Shown here: positions 49,285-63,878 of the stretch, in pieces | Numbering within the stretch: the first letter of the stretch is position 1 | Layout of the letters: every line of letters starts with the position of its first letter | From: Mycoplasma sp. Ms02 | GTDB lineage: Bacteria > Bacillota_I > Bacilli_A > Mycoplasmatales > Metamycoplasmataceae | NCBI RefSeq assembly: GCF_019720735.1 | Contig: NZ_CP081302.1 | Location: forward strand, 372,001 to 436,000 | Direction of reading: 5' to 3' | Length of the DNA stretch: 64,000 nucleotides | Position numbers and translations under genes: made by a program | The notes under the pieces: model-generated | Databases searched by the model: none | The model's input: only the letters and a program-made list of their open reading frames with translations | Told to the model about the DNA's origin: nothing

Positions 49285-49301
49285 TTTTTAGTTCATTAAT
49301 T
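49271..49301 (+). terminator. Hairpin at the end of nfo
   Basis: A 12-pair stem of aattaatgagct with agttcattaatt, loop of seven bases, overlaps the nfo stop. It lacks a good T-run, so termination may be incomplete. Confidence 0.4.
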
Positions 49302-49304
49302 GTT

Positions 49305-49310
49305 TATAAT
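49305..49310 (+). promoter_or_regulatory. -10 box of the RNase J-like gene
   Basis: TATAAT is followed by a leader of about 25 bases with AAGGAG before the ATG at 49342, so this operon, unlike its neighbours, uses a Shine-Dalgarno start. Confidence 0.5.
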
Positions 49311-49341
49311 TAAACAAATTAAACATACATGAAGGAGAAAG

Positions 49342-50991
49342 ATGGCACATGTAAATATTTATAGCCTCGGTGGCTTGGATGAAAATGGTAAAAACTGCTA
49401 TGCCCTAGAGGTAAATGATGAAATATTTGTCGTTAATTTCGGTGCTAAGGTTCCTATCAATTCGGTCAATGGTGTAGACACATTGATTCCAAATTTTGAT
49501 TACTTAGAGAAAAACAAAAATAAAGTTAAGGGAATTTTTATAACAGATATTAAAAACGAAAGTTTTTCAGGTCTTCCTTGACTTTTAATGAAGCTTCCAA
49601 ATGCAACAATTTATTCATCTCCGTTTAATAAACTTTTAATTTTAGATCGTTTAAGCAAATACAGATTAAACCACACAAAATACAAAAACGAAGTTCTGGT
49701 TAAAGAGACTAAAGTTGGTAATATTTCTGTCAAACCAATTAACGTCGCAGGAAGTCTTCCTGGTTGTATAGGATTGGATTTTATAACACCTGATGGTGAT
49801 GTAATTTTCATGTTTAACTTTGTTAAAGCAGATTTAGGAATTTACGGTAGAACAGACTATGACGAGATCAAGCGTGAACTTAAAGACCGTAAAGTTTTAG
49901 CGCTTGTCGCTGACTCAGGTCATTCAAACTATGCTGGATACTCAAAAAATAAAATCGTATTACCAAATTCAATTAAGCAAGCTTTTGTAAAAACACCTAA
50001 AAACAAGAGAATCATCGTTGGTGCTTACGACGAAGAAATGTATGCTCTTCAACAAATTTTAGATTTAGCAAAAGCTCAAAATCGCCCTGTTGTTACTTAT
50101 GGAAAAACATATGCTCAAACTTTATTTTTGATTAAAAAAATAAAAGGTGAAAAAGAGTTGCCACAAATCATTGAATACAAGGATCTCAAAAAATATCCAA
50201 ACGCAGTGATTTTGGTTACTGGATCAGTAGAACGTCTTTACTCAAGATTTTTAAGAATTGCAGGAGGTAACGATGTTTTACTAGATCTAAGAAAAACTGA
50301 CGCAGTACTTATGATAGCTCCACCTGTAAATGGTTTAGAATCAACAGCTGCACTTTGTCTAGATGATATAGCACGTAATACACCTCACGTTCACGAAGTT
50401 ACAGGTTCTGAATATTATTCGCACAGACCTGCAAGGGAAGATCTTTTAGAGTTAGTTGAAAAACTACAGCCCGAAAATTTCATTCCTGTTCAAGGTCTTT
50501 ACAGATATTTAGTTGATATCAACAACGCAATACTGGCTAAAAAAGATAATAAAACTAATCCTATTCTACTTTCACAAAACGGAAAAATTGCCCACTTTGT
50601 TGATGGCAAACTATTCAGCGTTAACGGTAAGATTAAAAACGTTGGCGACTTGATTATAGATGGTTTCGGAGTTGGAGATATTTCAAGCGAAGTTATAAAC
50701 GAAAGAGAAATGCTGGGTAGAGATGGTTTAATTGTTGTTAGTTTAATGTTTAATACTAAAACAAAAGAAATTTCACCAGATTTTCACATTAACTATGTCG
50801 GAATAATTGATAGAGATGACCGTCCTGAAATGAATAAAATAATTAGTCAAACAATTGTTACAATCATCGAAGAAGAGAGCTTCGAAAGACTAAAAGACCT
50901 ACAGGAAAGACTTAGAAGATCAATCAGAAAGAAAGTTTACAAAAATTGCGATAAAGAACCAATGATTGCAATTACTTTTAACACATTGTAA
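49342..50991 (+). CDS. RNase J paralogue with degenerate metal site
   Basis: The 549-residue protein aligns over its length with the RNase J family (GGLDENGKNCYALEVND, then KGIFITDIK, beta-CASP region, and C-terminal domain with FHINYVGII). The metal-binding HxHxDH motif expected after IFIT is replaced by D-I-K-N-E-S. The later SGHAxxED motif appears as YYSHRPAREDL, and PVHGE as PVQGL. The usual TGDF is MFNF. It therefore probably binds RNA or its RNase J partner without cutting. Cotranscribed with a membrane protein gene two bases downstream. Confidence 0.88.
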
Positions 50992-50993
50992 AA

Positions 50994-52562
50994 ATGAAGA
51001 TTTTTAAATCAAACAAAAACCCATATATGGAAACTGATAAAGTCAAAAAGATTAATTATTTTGAATATTTTAGACTTCTAAAAAACGTTTCTATTTATAA
51101 AAAACTAGGTCTTAAAAACTTTGAATACACAACTGATAATCAGCGTATTTACTCTAAAAAAGTAAATCTTGTAGCATTTATCGCCAAAATGTTGGGGATC
51201 GTAAGTCTTTTCATTCTTTTTAACATTTTAACTTTTGTGGACATTTCCTTTTTAGGAACACTTTATAAATATTCTTTCGGTTTGTTATTTGGAAACACAA
51301 TTATCATCGTTGGTGCCTTTGTTATAGTTTGATATGCATTTTCGTTATACGCTCAAATGAACAAACAGAAACTAATTTCTTTCTTTTCAAGAACAAGAAA
51401 AGTTGATGTTTTTGTCTTCAGAAAACAATTGCTTATTTTCTTCATATACGCATTTTTTATAATTACACTAATTCAACACTTAAGTCATTATTATGCTAAT
51501 AATTACAACTTTGAGTTCAGCCCTTCTCAGGTTAACCTTTTTAAAGAAGGATGGTTTAAACTTTACAGTTCTCAAGGACCTAATGTTTCAAATAATATTG
51601 GCTATTTACTAGACACTATTTATAATATTCTTTACTACATTTCGGTTTCAAGTATTTTGCCATTCCTTTTACTTTTAGCCCTTATTATCGTTGGCTTTCT
51701 TCACGTTGTGTTTATAAAACCAACAACATTTTTCAAAACATATTTATCAAAAACTCTGACAATTAAAAAAATGTTAAGGGTAACAGAAGGAAACAAACTT
51801 CCTTTCTATATGACAACTGATACTAGAAAGTATTATGACTTTTTATTCTACACTGCCAAAACTTTAGGTTTAAATATTGAAAATACTTCATTCTTTGAAC
51901 TTCAAGTTTCAGCAATAAAGAATATCCATTATTTAAACTTCGCATATTTCTTACAAAAAAACGAAGAGTTTAATAATAATAAACAATCAAATATTCAACC
52001 CAGAACAAAAAAAAATATAGTTAAAATTGAAGAGGAAAAAGTTGAATCTTCCTTTGAAACAAATGAATACGAAAAAGCAATAGCATCTCCAATTGTCGAG
52101 CAAAAAACAATAATTGAACCTACAGAGCAACAAAAAACGCCAGCTTCAAACGAATTGCTTCAGACAAACACACAAAAAGAGTCCAATTATGACGACTTGC
52201 AGATGTATCTATCAGAAGAAGATACAGATTATGAGGAAGTTACCGTCACAGAATCAGAAAGTGATCTTGGTGATTTCTTTGTTGAATTGGATGATGATCA
52301 AGTAAATCTTGCCAAAGAGCCTGTAAAACAGACTCAAGTACAAAAAGAAGAACCTCAAAGACCAAAGCTATTCAAACCTACAGTAATCGAAGAGGAAGTA
52401 GTCTTAAAGGAAAATCCTAAAGCTAAAAGATTTGGTGATGAGCTTGAAGTAAGAAGTGATGTAGAAGATAAGCTTACAAATAAAACAGATAAAAATACAA
52501 AAGATAAGGTGGACTCAATTGAAGATTTCTTAAGTAGTATTTCTCCAATTGATAAAAAATAA
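50994..52562 (+). CDS. Membrane protein with acidic C-terminal tail, unknown
   Basis: The 522-residue protein has four or five hydrophobic segments (about 65-85, 95-122, 145-165, 205-235) in its first half. The second half, from about residue 330, is soluble, rich in Glu, Gln, Lys and Thr and strongly acidic (SEEDTDYEEVTVTESESD), probably disordered. It is cotranscribed with the RNase J-like gene and overlaps the thioredoxin-like gene by one base (TAATG). I do not recognise the family; a scaffold anchoring a ribonuclease at the membrane is speculation. Confidence 0.75.
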
Positions 52563-52915
52563 TGCAAAAGCTAATATGAAAAGAAGCTCAGGAAAGAATC
52601 GCTTCAACAAAAGATAAGCTTATTTTCTTAGAGTTTACAACTGAGTGATGTGGAGACTGCAAGATGATGGCTCCCGTGATTAACCAAGTGGAAGAAGAAT
52701 TTAAAGAAAATAAATTTATTGAGTTTATTAAAGTAGATGCAGAGGAAGCTCAGCTATTTAGAAATCCCGATTCTAAGTGAAAAGTACTAAGAGTTCCAAC
52801 CCATCTTTTAATAAAAAACAACGAAATTCTTAACAAAGGATATGAATACTATCCAAAAGAAATCATCGCTAATTGAATCGAAAATGCCTTAGCTACAGTA
52901 GAAGATCACAACTAG
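52562..52915 (+). CDS. Thioredoxin-like protein
   Basis: The 117-residue protein has the redox motif EWCGDCKMMAP (CxxC with GD between; Trp is TGA), preceded by LIFLEFTT and followed by FIKVDAEE and the cis-proline VPTHLLI, all as in thioredoxins. The usual motif is WCGPC, so the CGDC variant may alter the redox potential. It overlaps the membrane-protein gene by one base and ends in a terminator. Confidence 0.88.
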
Positions 52916-52929
52916 TGATCTTTTTTTAT
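52901..52929 (+). terminator. Terminator of the RNase J-like operon
   Basis: Arms agatcac (52903-52909) and gtgatct (52915-52921) are followed by seven T. Confidence 0.8.
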
Positions 52930-52931
52930 AA

Positions 52932-52957
52932 AAAAAACTAGGAGCACCTAGTTTTGT
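52932..52957 (-). terminator. Terminator of the unknown membrane cassette
   Basis: Perfect 9-base arms aaaactagg (52934-52942) and cctagtttt (52947-52955) are followed on the minus strand by a T-run, overlapping the stop of the last cassette gene. Confidence 0.8.
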
Positions 52958-53646
52958 GGATTATCGTTAGGATCAAGATCAAACTCATCAATGAGTTTAT
53001 CTAATCTATATAAATGTCTATGTTTTATAAAAGTTCTTCAACCCAGAACTCGCCAGTATAAAGATCTAACAAAATAATCTCTTTCGATGTTGTCTTTTAA
53101 TTTATAGGCTTTATAAATCATGAATCTAAAAAAGATATGTTCTCCATCACCAGATATTTTTAATCTAAAATCATCTATTTTAGAACAAGAAGGAGCATGT
53201 TTGCATTCTCTTAACTTAAATACATCAGATTCACAATATGATATTTTCGAAATCGCTTTAGATATTTTAGAATCGTTTTGGAATAAATATATCAAGTAAA
53301 AAGCAATTATTAATATTGCAGGATATAACGGTATTGCACAAATCAGATAAATTGTGAAACCAAAATTTGGTTCCATGTAAGAATTGACAAAAACTCCAGA
53401 CATAAACAAGAAAACTAGAATCGCTCAAGAGACAAGCGAACAAGTAAGGAACGCTTTTTTAAGTATTTTTCTCTGAAGAATCAACCCTTTTAAAACACCT
53501 TTTTCTAAGCTTTGATTTTGATCATAGACATTCATGATCTCTTTATTCAAACGTCTCAAGGCTATATTTATTAAAAACAAAAGAATGAAATAAGTTAGCG
53601 AAACGAAAGTAAAACCCATTATCGATATAATTTGAGCTAATCTCAT
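52948..53646 (-). CDS. Cassette gene 4: three-span membrane protein, unknown
   Basis: The 232-residue protein has hydrophobic helices at about 8-28, 70-90 and 95-120, then a cytoplasmic or outer tail with four cysteines in a row of spacing C-x9-C-x6-C (CESDVFKLRECKHAPSC) and a Tyr/Arg-rich end. Two Trp are TGA. Its ATG overlaps the previous gene's stop by one base. No family recognised. Topology closely mirrors gene 3 of the cassette. Confidence 0.7.
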
Positions 53647-54383
53647 TAACTTTTACCCCCTTGCTCTTCGGTGTCTTTTTGTATTAATGTTATAACCTCT
53701 CTCACGCAAAGAATAATAAAAGGCGATGTAGTATTTTGATTGATTTGCGAAAGTCAATTAAGAAAAATTAAAACATTTTGCAAGTCGTCAGAAGTTTTCA
53801 ATTTTTTATATATAAACTTACTCAAATTTAAATACATTTCTTTTTTAAACCAATAGAAAATTGATTGTGGAAAAAATCTTTGTTTTTTAAGATCTTCCTT
53901 AGATAATTTCAGTCTTTTATAAACTATAACATCATCATTTTCTACCATATGTCTAAAAAATCGAAATAAATTATTTCTTGCGTAAGTTATTTTTCGAATG
54001 TATCAAATTACTCACGCGACCAAAGGTATAAAAAGTAAAACTGCTAAAACAATGAAGAATATTACTATAACTCAATAATCAAAAGTTCTAGAATAAGGTA
54101 AAAAACGGAAAAACCCAATAGCAAAAGTTCCAAAAAAAGCAATCGGTACGAGCATGATCCTGAATCATGTACCTTTGAGTGTATTCATAAGGGCTTGATG
54201 ACCTAATAAAACTCTGGAGTTTATGCTCAAATTTAATTCTTTGGCTTTTAAAAAAGCATAACCTGTTTGATTTTTAAGATCAAAAGTCGACAAGCACCAA
54301 GGTCACATAACAGTAAAAAGAACGGTAGCCATTGAAAGAAGAAAGAGGCAAAAAGCAACTGTATTTATTGTTTTAATATCCAT
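53646..54383 (-). CDS. Cassette gene 3: three-span membrane protein, unknown
   Basis: The 245-residue protein has hydrophobic helices at about 8-30, 77-95 and 105-130, then a charged tail with VVYKRLKLSKEDLKKQ-like and FKKEMYLNLSKFIYKK segments. The first loop holds the segment LNLSINSRVLLGHQAL. Four or more Trp are TGA, which hid the gene. Translation is coupled to cassette gene 4 by a one-base overlap. I do not recognise it. Confidence 0.7.
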
Positions 54384-54387
54384 AAAT

Positions 54388-55533
54388 CTAACCCAGATTA
54401 TCCTTTTTCGTTTTATTTCTTATTGTTCTTATGTATCATTCGTTTAATTTTGAGTTAAAAACTTTTCTAAGACCTTTAGTATATAGTTCTTCATCACTTT
54501 TAGAAAGTAACTCTTCAAGAGAATAGTTTTTGTTTTCGTTCATGTTTCTGAAAATAAGATTTTTACCACCCTTGCCACCATCTCAATAAAACCCAGTTTG
54601 TCTGGTTTCGTGAATAACGACTCAAGAGATAGAATCATCCTTTTTCTGCTCTAACTCCTTAGTTAAGGAATCAATACATTGTAATAGGTTTTCACTAAAC
54701 TTATAAACCTTAGATAGATTTGCATTCGAATCCCTCAAATGCATATAAGAAAAAAAGGTATCAGATGCACCCAAAAAGAATGAAATCTTATTTAGAGCTA
54801 AAGAAAATTTTTCAGAAGCTTTTGGTCAGGTAGGTTTAAATTGTTTCACTATACCATCTTTTTTTATTGCATCTATAGTCATTGCTGTTTGTGCTGCTGC
54901 AACTCCTCAAGACATTGGAGAAGTAATATTATTTCACATTCTTTCAAACGCTTTTAAGGGCGTTTCCCCTATAAATAAAGAATTAAATGCAGAGTCCAGT
55001 GTTTTTAAATTTTCTAAGTGGTTTTCAGCTTCCGTTCTTTTTTCACTTAAAACATAAGTAGTGACAGAAATAGGTATTGAAGCTAATGAAAGACCAGGAA
55101 CAAAGAATCCAAGACCTGCACACAGAAGATTTGTGACTGATACAGCGAGAATTGATATAGAAAGTGAATTGACAAGTTCGGCGTTTACAATTATTTCTTC
55201 ATTTAAGATTCTTCTAGTTGCCTGATGTTTTTCAATCAAGTTTTTAAGTCTTTGAATCTCCATTCCGTATTGTTTAGAGTTATTTTCGTCATTTTCATTT
55301 GAAACATTTATAGCATAATTTTCGTATCCTGAACGAACGAACCTGTGTGTCTCAAAATATTTCTTTCTATTTTCAGACGATTTCTTTTGTTTCTTGTTTA
55401 TAAGATTTATCTCTTTTTTAAGTTCTTTTTGAAATATAGGATAGTATTCATCTACTTTTTCTTCAAAATTATTAAGTCAGTCATCGATAGTATAACCATT
55501 TTGTTCAATACCAAACTGAATGATTCTCATCAT
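54388..55533 (-). CDS. Cassette gene 2: helical protein with central hydrophobic hairpin, unknown
   Basis: The 381-residue protein has long charged helices (about 25-115), a central hydrophobic pair (about 118-158, LSISILAVSVTNLL and FFVPGLSLASIPISV) and more helices to residue 280, then a C-terminal domain with WVVIHETRQTGFYWDGGKGG. Long helices around a central hydrophobic hairpin resemble alpha-helical pore-forming toxins such as the Hbl/Nhe group, but this is a shape argument, not a sequence match. No signal peptide is seen. ATG at 55533 or 55530. Confidence 0.65.
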
Positions 55534-55536
55534 GAT

Positions 55537-55776
55537 TTAGGAATACATTTCTTTGTCTAAAAGGTTAGGTAAGTTTTTGTTCCCTCCCTTCATATTTATA
55601 GATGTAAGTATCAAATCTTCTAGAAAGGATGCTCTTATACTTTGATAAAGTTGATCTTTATTTTCAAATTTATTTTTCTTGAATTCTATTGGAACAACTG
55701 TAGAGATAGCAACTTCAGAAAAGTCATTGATTATCTGCGCATTGTTGATCGCGTTAATTAGTGACAATTTGCTCAT
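55537..55776 (-). CDS. Cassette gene 1: 79-residue protein, unknown
   Basis: Small soluble protein beginning MSKLSLINAINNAQI, mixed charge, no membrane segment. An AGGAGG six bases before ATG is the strongest ribosome-binding site of the cassette. It precedes cassette gene 2 by three or four bases. Its size and position could suit a chaperone, antitoxin or immunity factor for gene 2, which is speculation. Confidence 0.65.
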   Translation of the reverse strand: MSKLSLINAINNAQIINDFSEVAISTVVPIEFKKNKFENKDQLYQSIRASFLEDLILTSINMKGGNKNLPNLLDKEMYS

Positions 55777-55892
55777 TATTTCCTCCTTTTATACATATTT
55801 TAAATAATAAACTATGGAAAATATTGTGGAAGTTTATTCCACATTAATAATTGAAGTAAAATATATATAAATAAAGTATTTAAGGAGAAAAA

Positions 55893-57080
55893 ATGCCAAA
55901 ATTTAACCGTGTTTTCATGATTGTTACTGATGGTTTAGGAATTGGTCCCGATAGAGACCAAAACGCTTTTGGTGACAAAGGTGCAAACACAATCAAATCA
56001 GCCTCGATGTCTGATGATTTTAAAATTGATAATTGAAAAAAACTTGGAATTGGTAATATTACAGACTTAAACGGTAATTACCATGTACAAAAACCACTTG
56101 CTTACATGGCAAAAGTGCAAGAAGTGTCGAATGCGAAAGATACTTTAGCAGGACACTGAGAAATGATGGGAATTAAAACAAATGTTCCGTTTCCTACATA
56201 CGCAGAAAACGGATTTCCTCAAGATTTAATTGATGCTTTATCCGAAGCTTTTGATGGTCGTAAAATTATTTGTAACAGAGCAGGAAGTGGTACAGAAGTT
56301 ATTGATGAATATGCAGCTCAGCAAAAAGCTGATGGTTCAATTATAGTGTATACATCAAATGACTCAGTATTACAGATTGCAGCTCACGAAGAGTGAATTG
56401 GATTAGAAAACCTTTATAAATATGGTAAGTTAGCTCGTAAAATTTGTTCTTCAAAACCAGAATGAAACGTAGGAAGAATCATTGTTCGTCCATTCGTCGG
56501 TGAAGAAGGGGCTTACAAGAGAACATTTAACCGTCACGACTATGCAAACCAACCACGTGAAATGATTTTAAACGACTTGCAAAAACAAGGTGTAGAAGTA
56601 ATTAGTGTTGGTAAAATCAACGATATCTTTGTAGGTCAAGGAATATCAAAACACTATGCTAGTGGTAGCGATGCAAAAGGGATGGATATTACAATTGACT
56701 TAGCAACACAAGATGGTAAAAATCAATTCATTTTTACAAACTTAGTTGAATTTGACTCTCACTACGGACACAGAAGAAATGTGCATGGATTTGCAAAAAA
56801 TATTGCCAATTTAGACCAAAAACTAGGAGTGTTACTAAAAGCTCTAAAAGAAGACGATCTTTTAATTATGACTTCTGATCATGGAAACGATCCTTTATAT
56901 CCAGGGTTCAACCATACAAGAGAATACCTTCCAGCTACAATTTACTCAAAATCATTTAAAAAACCAAAAGTTCTGGATACATTCCAAGGACTAGGAACAC
57001 TAGGAAACATTGTTGCTCGCAATTTTGGAGCTGAAACTGTCGTTGAAACAGGTGACGATGTATTCGATAAGTTAGTTTAA
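55893..57080 (+). CDS. deoB: Phosphopentomutase
   Basis: Interconverts ribose-1-phosphate and ribose-5-phosphate (or the deoxy forms) in nucleoside breakdown. The 395-residue alkaline-phosphatase-fold enzyme has metal motif IVTDGLGIG at the start, DTLAGHWEMMG (phosphothreonine loop), YTSNDSVLQIAAHE, VEFDSHYGHRR and TSDHGNDP. AAGGAG precedes the ATG. Distinguished from GpmI by the YTSxDSVxQIAAHE segment and length. Confidence 0.93.
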
Positions 57081-57089
57081 TTTAAACAA

Positions 57090-57120
57090 TTAAGTGCTCT
57101 TTGTCAATGAGCACTTTTTA
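57090..57120 (+). terminator. Terminator of deoB
   Basis: Arms aagtgctc (57092-57099) and gagcactt (57109-57116) are followed by TTTTATTT. Confidence 0.8.
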
Positions 57121-57271
57121 TTTAGCGATGAGTTAACCTCCGTATTTAAGACAAAATTGATCACATAGCAACCGACTCATTCAGGTGGTTGTCTTTCCAT
57201 TTTTTCCAATTGCTAACGCCTTTTGCGATATGGTTATATAATAAAAGGAGCATAAAATATTAAGGAGAACA
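57121..57271. other. deoB-nrnA intergenic region with promoter
   Basis: Contains a hairpin caacc/ggttg (about 57167-57191) of unknown use and the -10 TATAAT at 57237-57242, followed by a leader with an AAGGAG ribosome-binding site before the ATG at 57272. Confidence 0.45.
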
Positions 57272-58237
57272 ATGAAAGTTGGAAATTCACAAGTTGCAAT
57301 TGATGCAATTAAAAAATATGATTCAATCATTATTTTTCACCACATTAGACCTGACGGAGATTGTCTAGGATCTCAAGCAGGTTTAGCTGAATTAATTAGA
57401 ACAAACTTTCCTGAAAAGAAAGTGTATACAGTTGGAAACAATCAAAATGTTTTTAACTTCATGAACTATCATTTTGACAAAATTGAAGATGTTGATTTTA
57501 ACAACTCTCTAGGTGTTGTTGTAGACGCTTCTTCTGGTGACAGAATTGAATGTTCAGAATTACTTTACGAAAACAAAACAACAGCAAAACTAAGAATTGA
57601 TCATCATCCAAATGATTCTGACATAAAGTATGACTATTTATGAGTTGATGAAAAATACGTAGCTGCTGCAGAAATGATTGCTCAAATAGCTAAAGACGGT
57701 AACTTTGAAGTTACACAAAAAGCATCAGCTCACATTTACTTAGGAATTAATACTGACTCAGGAAGATTCTTATATCCTGATACATCAGCAAGAACACATG
57801 AGTTAGTAGCGTTCTTGATGCAAAACGGTTTTCACCCTGATTCTATATTAAAGGAATTAAACAAAAGATCGATGAAAGATTTACAATTTGTAGGTGAAAT
57901 CTTGAGTGGATTTGAAAAAGATGGTCGTGTTCTGTACTTCAGAGTTACTGATGAAGTAATGAAAAAACACGGCATGAATAATCTGGAAGCTGCAATATTT
58001 GTAAACGAGTTAGCAAATATTGAAGATAACCGTTGCTGAGCATTTTTCATTCAATTAGAAGACGGAAAAGTTAGAGGTAGATTGCGTTCAAACGGTCCAC
58101 TTGTAAATGAAGTTGCTCGCAAATACAACGGTGGTGGGCACGACAATGCAGCAGGAATTACAATTGATTCTTGAGACCAAATGCCACAAGTATTAAAATA
58201 CTTAAACGACTGCATCGCAGCTTGAGAGAGCAAATAG
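57272..58237 (+). CDS. DHH/DHHA1 phosphoesterase (NrnA-like), copy 2
   Basis: The 321-residue paralogue of the protein at 39459-40427 shares KYDSIIIFHHIRPDGDCLGSQ-type start, VDASSGDRIE, the DHH box RIDHHPNDSD and the C-terminal GGGHDNAAG (one Gly fewer than copy 1). All predicted metal ligands are kept, so it should be active. Mycoplasmas commonly keep two such genes, with activities on short oligonucleotides, pAp or cyclic-dinucleotide products; which one this is cannot be told. It ends in a terminator convergent with the rRNA genes. Confidence 0.88.
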
Positions 58238-58256
58238 TTAAATATATCAAAATGAT

Positions 58257-58285
58257 AAGTAGACACTGAAGGGTGTCTATTTTGT
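58257..58285 (+). terminator. Terminator of the second nrnA
   Basis: Arms tagacac (58260-58266) and gtgtcta (58273-58279) are followed by TTTTGTTT. Confidence 0.75.
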
Positions 58286-58336
58286 TTATCTTTTTCTAAG
58301 TAGTCGAAACCTTAAGGTGTTAATTAGGAATGCATC

Positions 58337-58371
58337 AAAAAAATAAAAAAAAATAACCCTCCGTGGGTTTT
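58337..58371 (-). terminator. Terminator of the rRNA operon
   Basis: Arms aaccc (58355-58359) and gggtt (58365-58369) are followed on the minus strand by a long A/T-run (T in the RNA). Confidence 0.75.
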
Positions 58372-58375
58372 GATC

Positions 58376-58431
58376 TTTGAAAACTGAATAGTTAGGATTT
58401 TAATTCATTAAAATGTGTTAAAATTCATCAC

Positions 58432-58439
<8 letters not shown>
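58376..58439 (-). other. 23S processing stem, 3' arm
   Basis: The segment tttgaaaactgaatagtta (58376-58394) is the reverse complement of 61481-61499, and ttaattcattaaaatg with the following bases pairs with the sequence just before the 23S 5' end. Together they form a long double-stranded stem around pre-23S RNA, the usual RNase III target. Confidence 0.7.
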
Positions 58440-61330
<2,891 letters not shown>

Positions 61331-61636
61331 CAATATTTACCTATTGTTGATGTATTTTAAGACATTTTAATGAATTATTAAATGTTAAATTTAATAATTA
61401 ACTCGGTATCAAAACAAATAAGACTTTTACTTTATCTTTATTTATTTTTTGATGTCGTTGTTATATTAAAATATTTTAATTAACTATTCAGTTTTCAAAG
61501 AACAAGAGAGAATGTTCTCTCAAAACTAGATATATTACTATTGGGCTATTAACAATAGCACATGACGCATTTAAATAAAATAGCCATTCTGTTAAGTGTG
61601 TCGTTGACTTCTCATTTTGAGAAGTTGTGTACTCCG
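61331..61636 (-). other. 16S-23S spacer without tRNA
   Basis: About 306 bases, very AT-rich. It contains no tRNA. It holds the boxA-like sequence TGTTCTTTGAAAACTGAATAG (shown here as TTCTTTGAAAACTG) and the arms that pair across 16S (61514-61535) and 23S (61481-61499). Confidence 0.8.
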
Positions 61637-63146
<1,510 letters not shown>

Positions 63147-63163
63147 ATTGACTGTCATGTTTT

Positions 63164-63185
63164 ATATATCTAGTTTTCAAAGAAC
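63164..63185 (-). other. 16S processing stem, 5' arm
   Basis: atatatctagttttcaaagaac pairs nearly perfectly with the spacer segment at 61514-61535 (three mismatches), enclosing 16S in an RNase III-type stem. Confidence 0.7.
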
Positions 63186-63218
63186 ATTTTCACGATTTGC
63201 GTCGCAAGTCGTAAACTT

Positions 63219-63246
63219 ATTTTAGCACGAAAAAATAAAGTTTCAA
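63219..63246 (-). promoter_or_regulatory. rRNA operon promoter
   Basis: On the minus strand -35 TTGAAA (63241-63246), 16-base spacer, extended -10 TGCTAAAAT (hexamer 63219-63224). Expected start about 63212, roughly 65 bases before mature 16S. It is divergent from def. Confidence 0.65.
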
Positions 63247-63296
63247 AATAAAAAAATATTTTTTTCAAAATCTCTTTCGTTTCTCATTAATAAAAA

Positions 63297-63302
63297 TATA
63301 AT
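63297..63302 (+). promoter_or_regulatory. -10 box of def (leaderless start)
   Basis: TATAAT ends eight bases before the ATG at 63311 with no ribosome-binding site. Confidence 0.55.
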
Positions 63303-63310
63303 GTATTTAT

Positions 63311-63859
63311 ATGTATAAAGTAAATATAGTTAAATTACCAAAAAACGTGTTAAGAAAAAAATCTCAAAATGTTCCGATCCCTCTTTCTGAGGAAGATGTG
63401 CATTTGGCAGAGACGATGATTTATCATGTCGATGACTCACAAAAACCTAAAACAAGGTTTAGACCAGCAGTAGGTGTTGCGGCGGTTCAGTATGGCATCT
63501 TGAAGAATGTTTTTTACATTCATGTTAAGGACCATAATGACAAAACAGTTTTTAGAGATGTTTTATTTAATCCAGAAGTTTTAAGCAAATCTGAATCTGT
63601 TGTTGCACTTTCTGATGGTGAAGGTTGCTTAAGCGTAAAAGAAAACTGACCAGGGCAGCAGGGTTATGTGCCAAGATCAGCTAGAATCAAGGTTAAAGCA
63701 TATAGCTATTTTAAAAAAGAAGAAGTTATCTATGATGTTGTTGACTATGTTGCGATTGTTTTCCAACACGAATTAGATCATTTAAATGGAAATCTTTTTA
63801 TTGATCGAATTAATACCAAGAATCCATGATCTAAAAAAAGTGATTGAAAATTACTTTAA
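63311..63859 (+). CDS. def: Peptide deformylase
   Basis: Removes the formyl group from nascent proteins. The 182-residue metalloenzyme has the three family motifs: VGVAAVQYG (variant of GxGxAAxQ), EGCLSV with the metal Cys, and HELDHLNG with the two metal His and catalytic Glu. Four Trp are TGA. It has a leaderless start (see the -10 box) and is followed after 19 bases by a membrane-protein gene. Confidence 0.94.
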
Positions 63860-63878
63860 TGCATAGGAAAGGGTATAG

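Noticed and set aside
61331-61636. tRNA in the 16S-23S spacer
   Set aside because: No cloverleaf or T-loop sequence is present.
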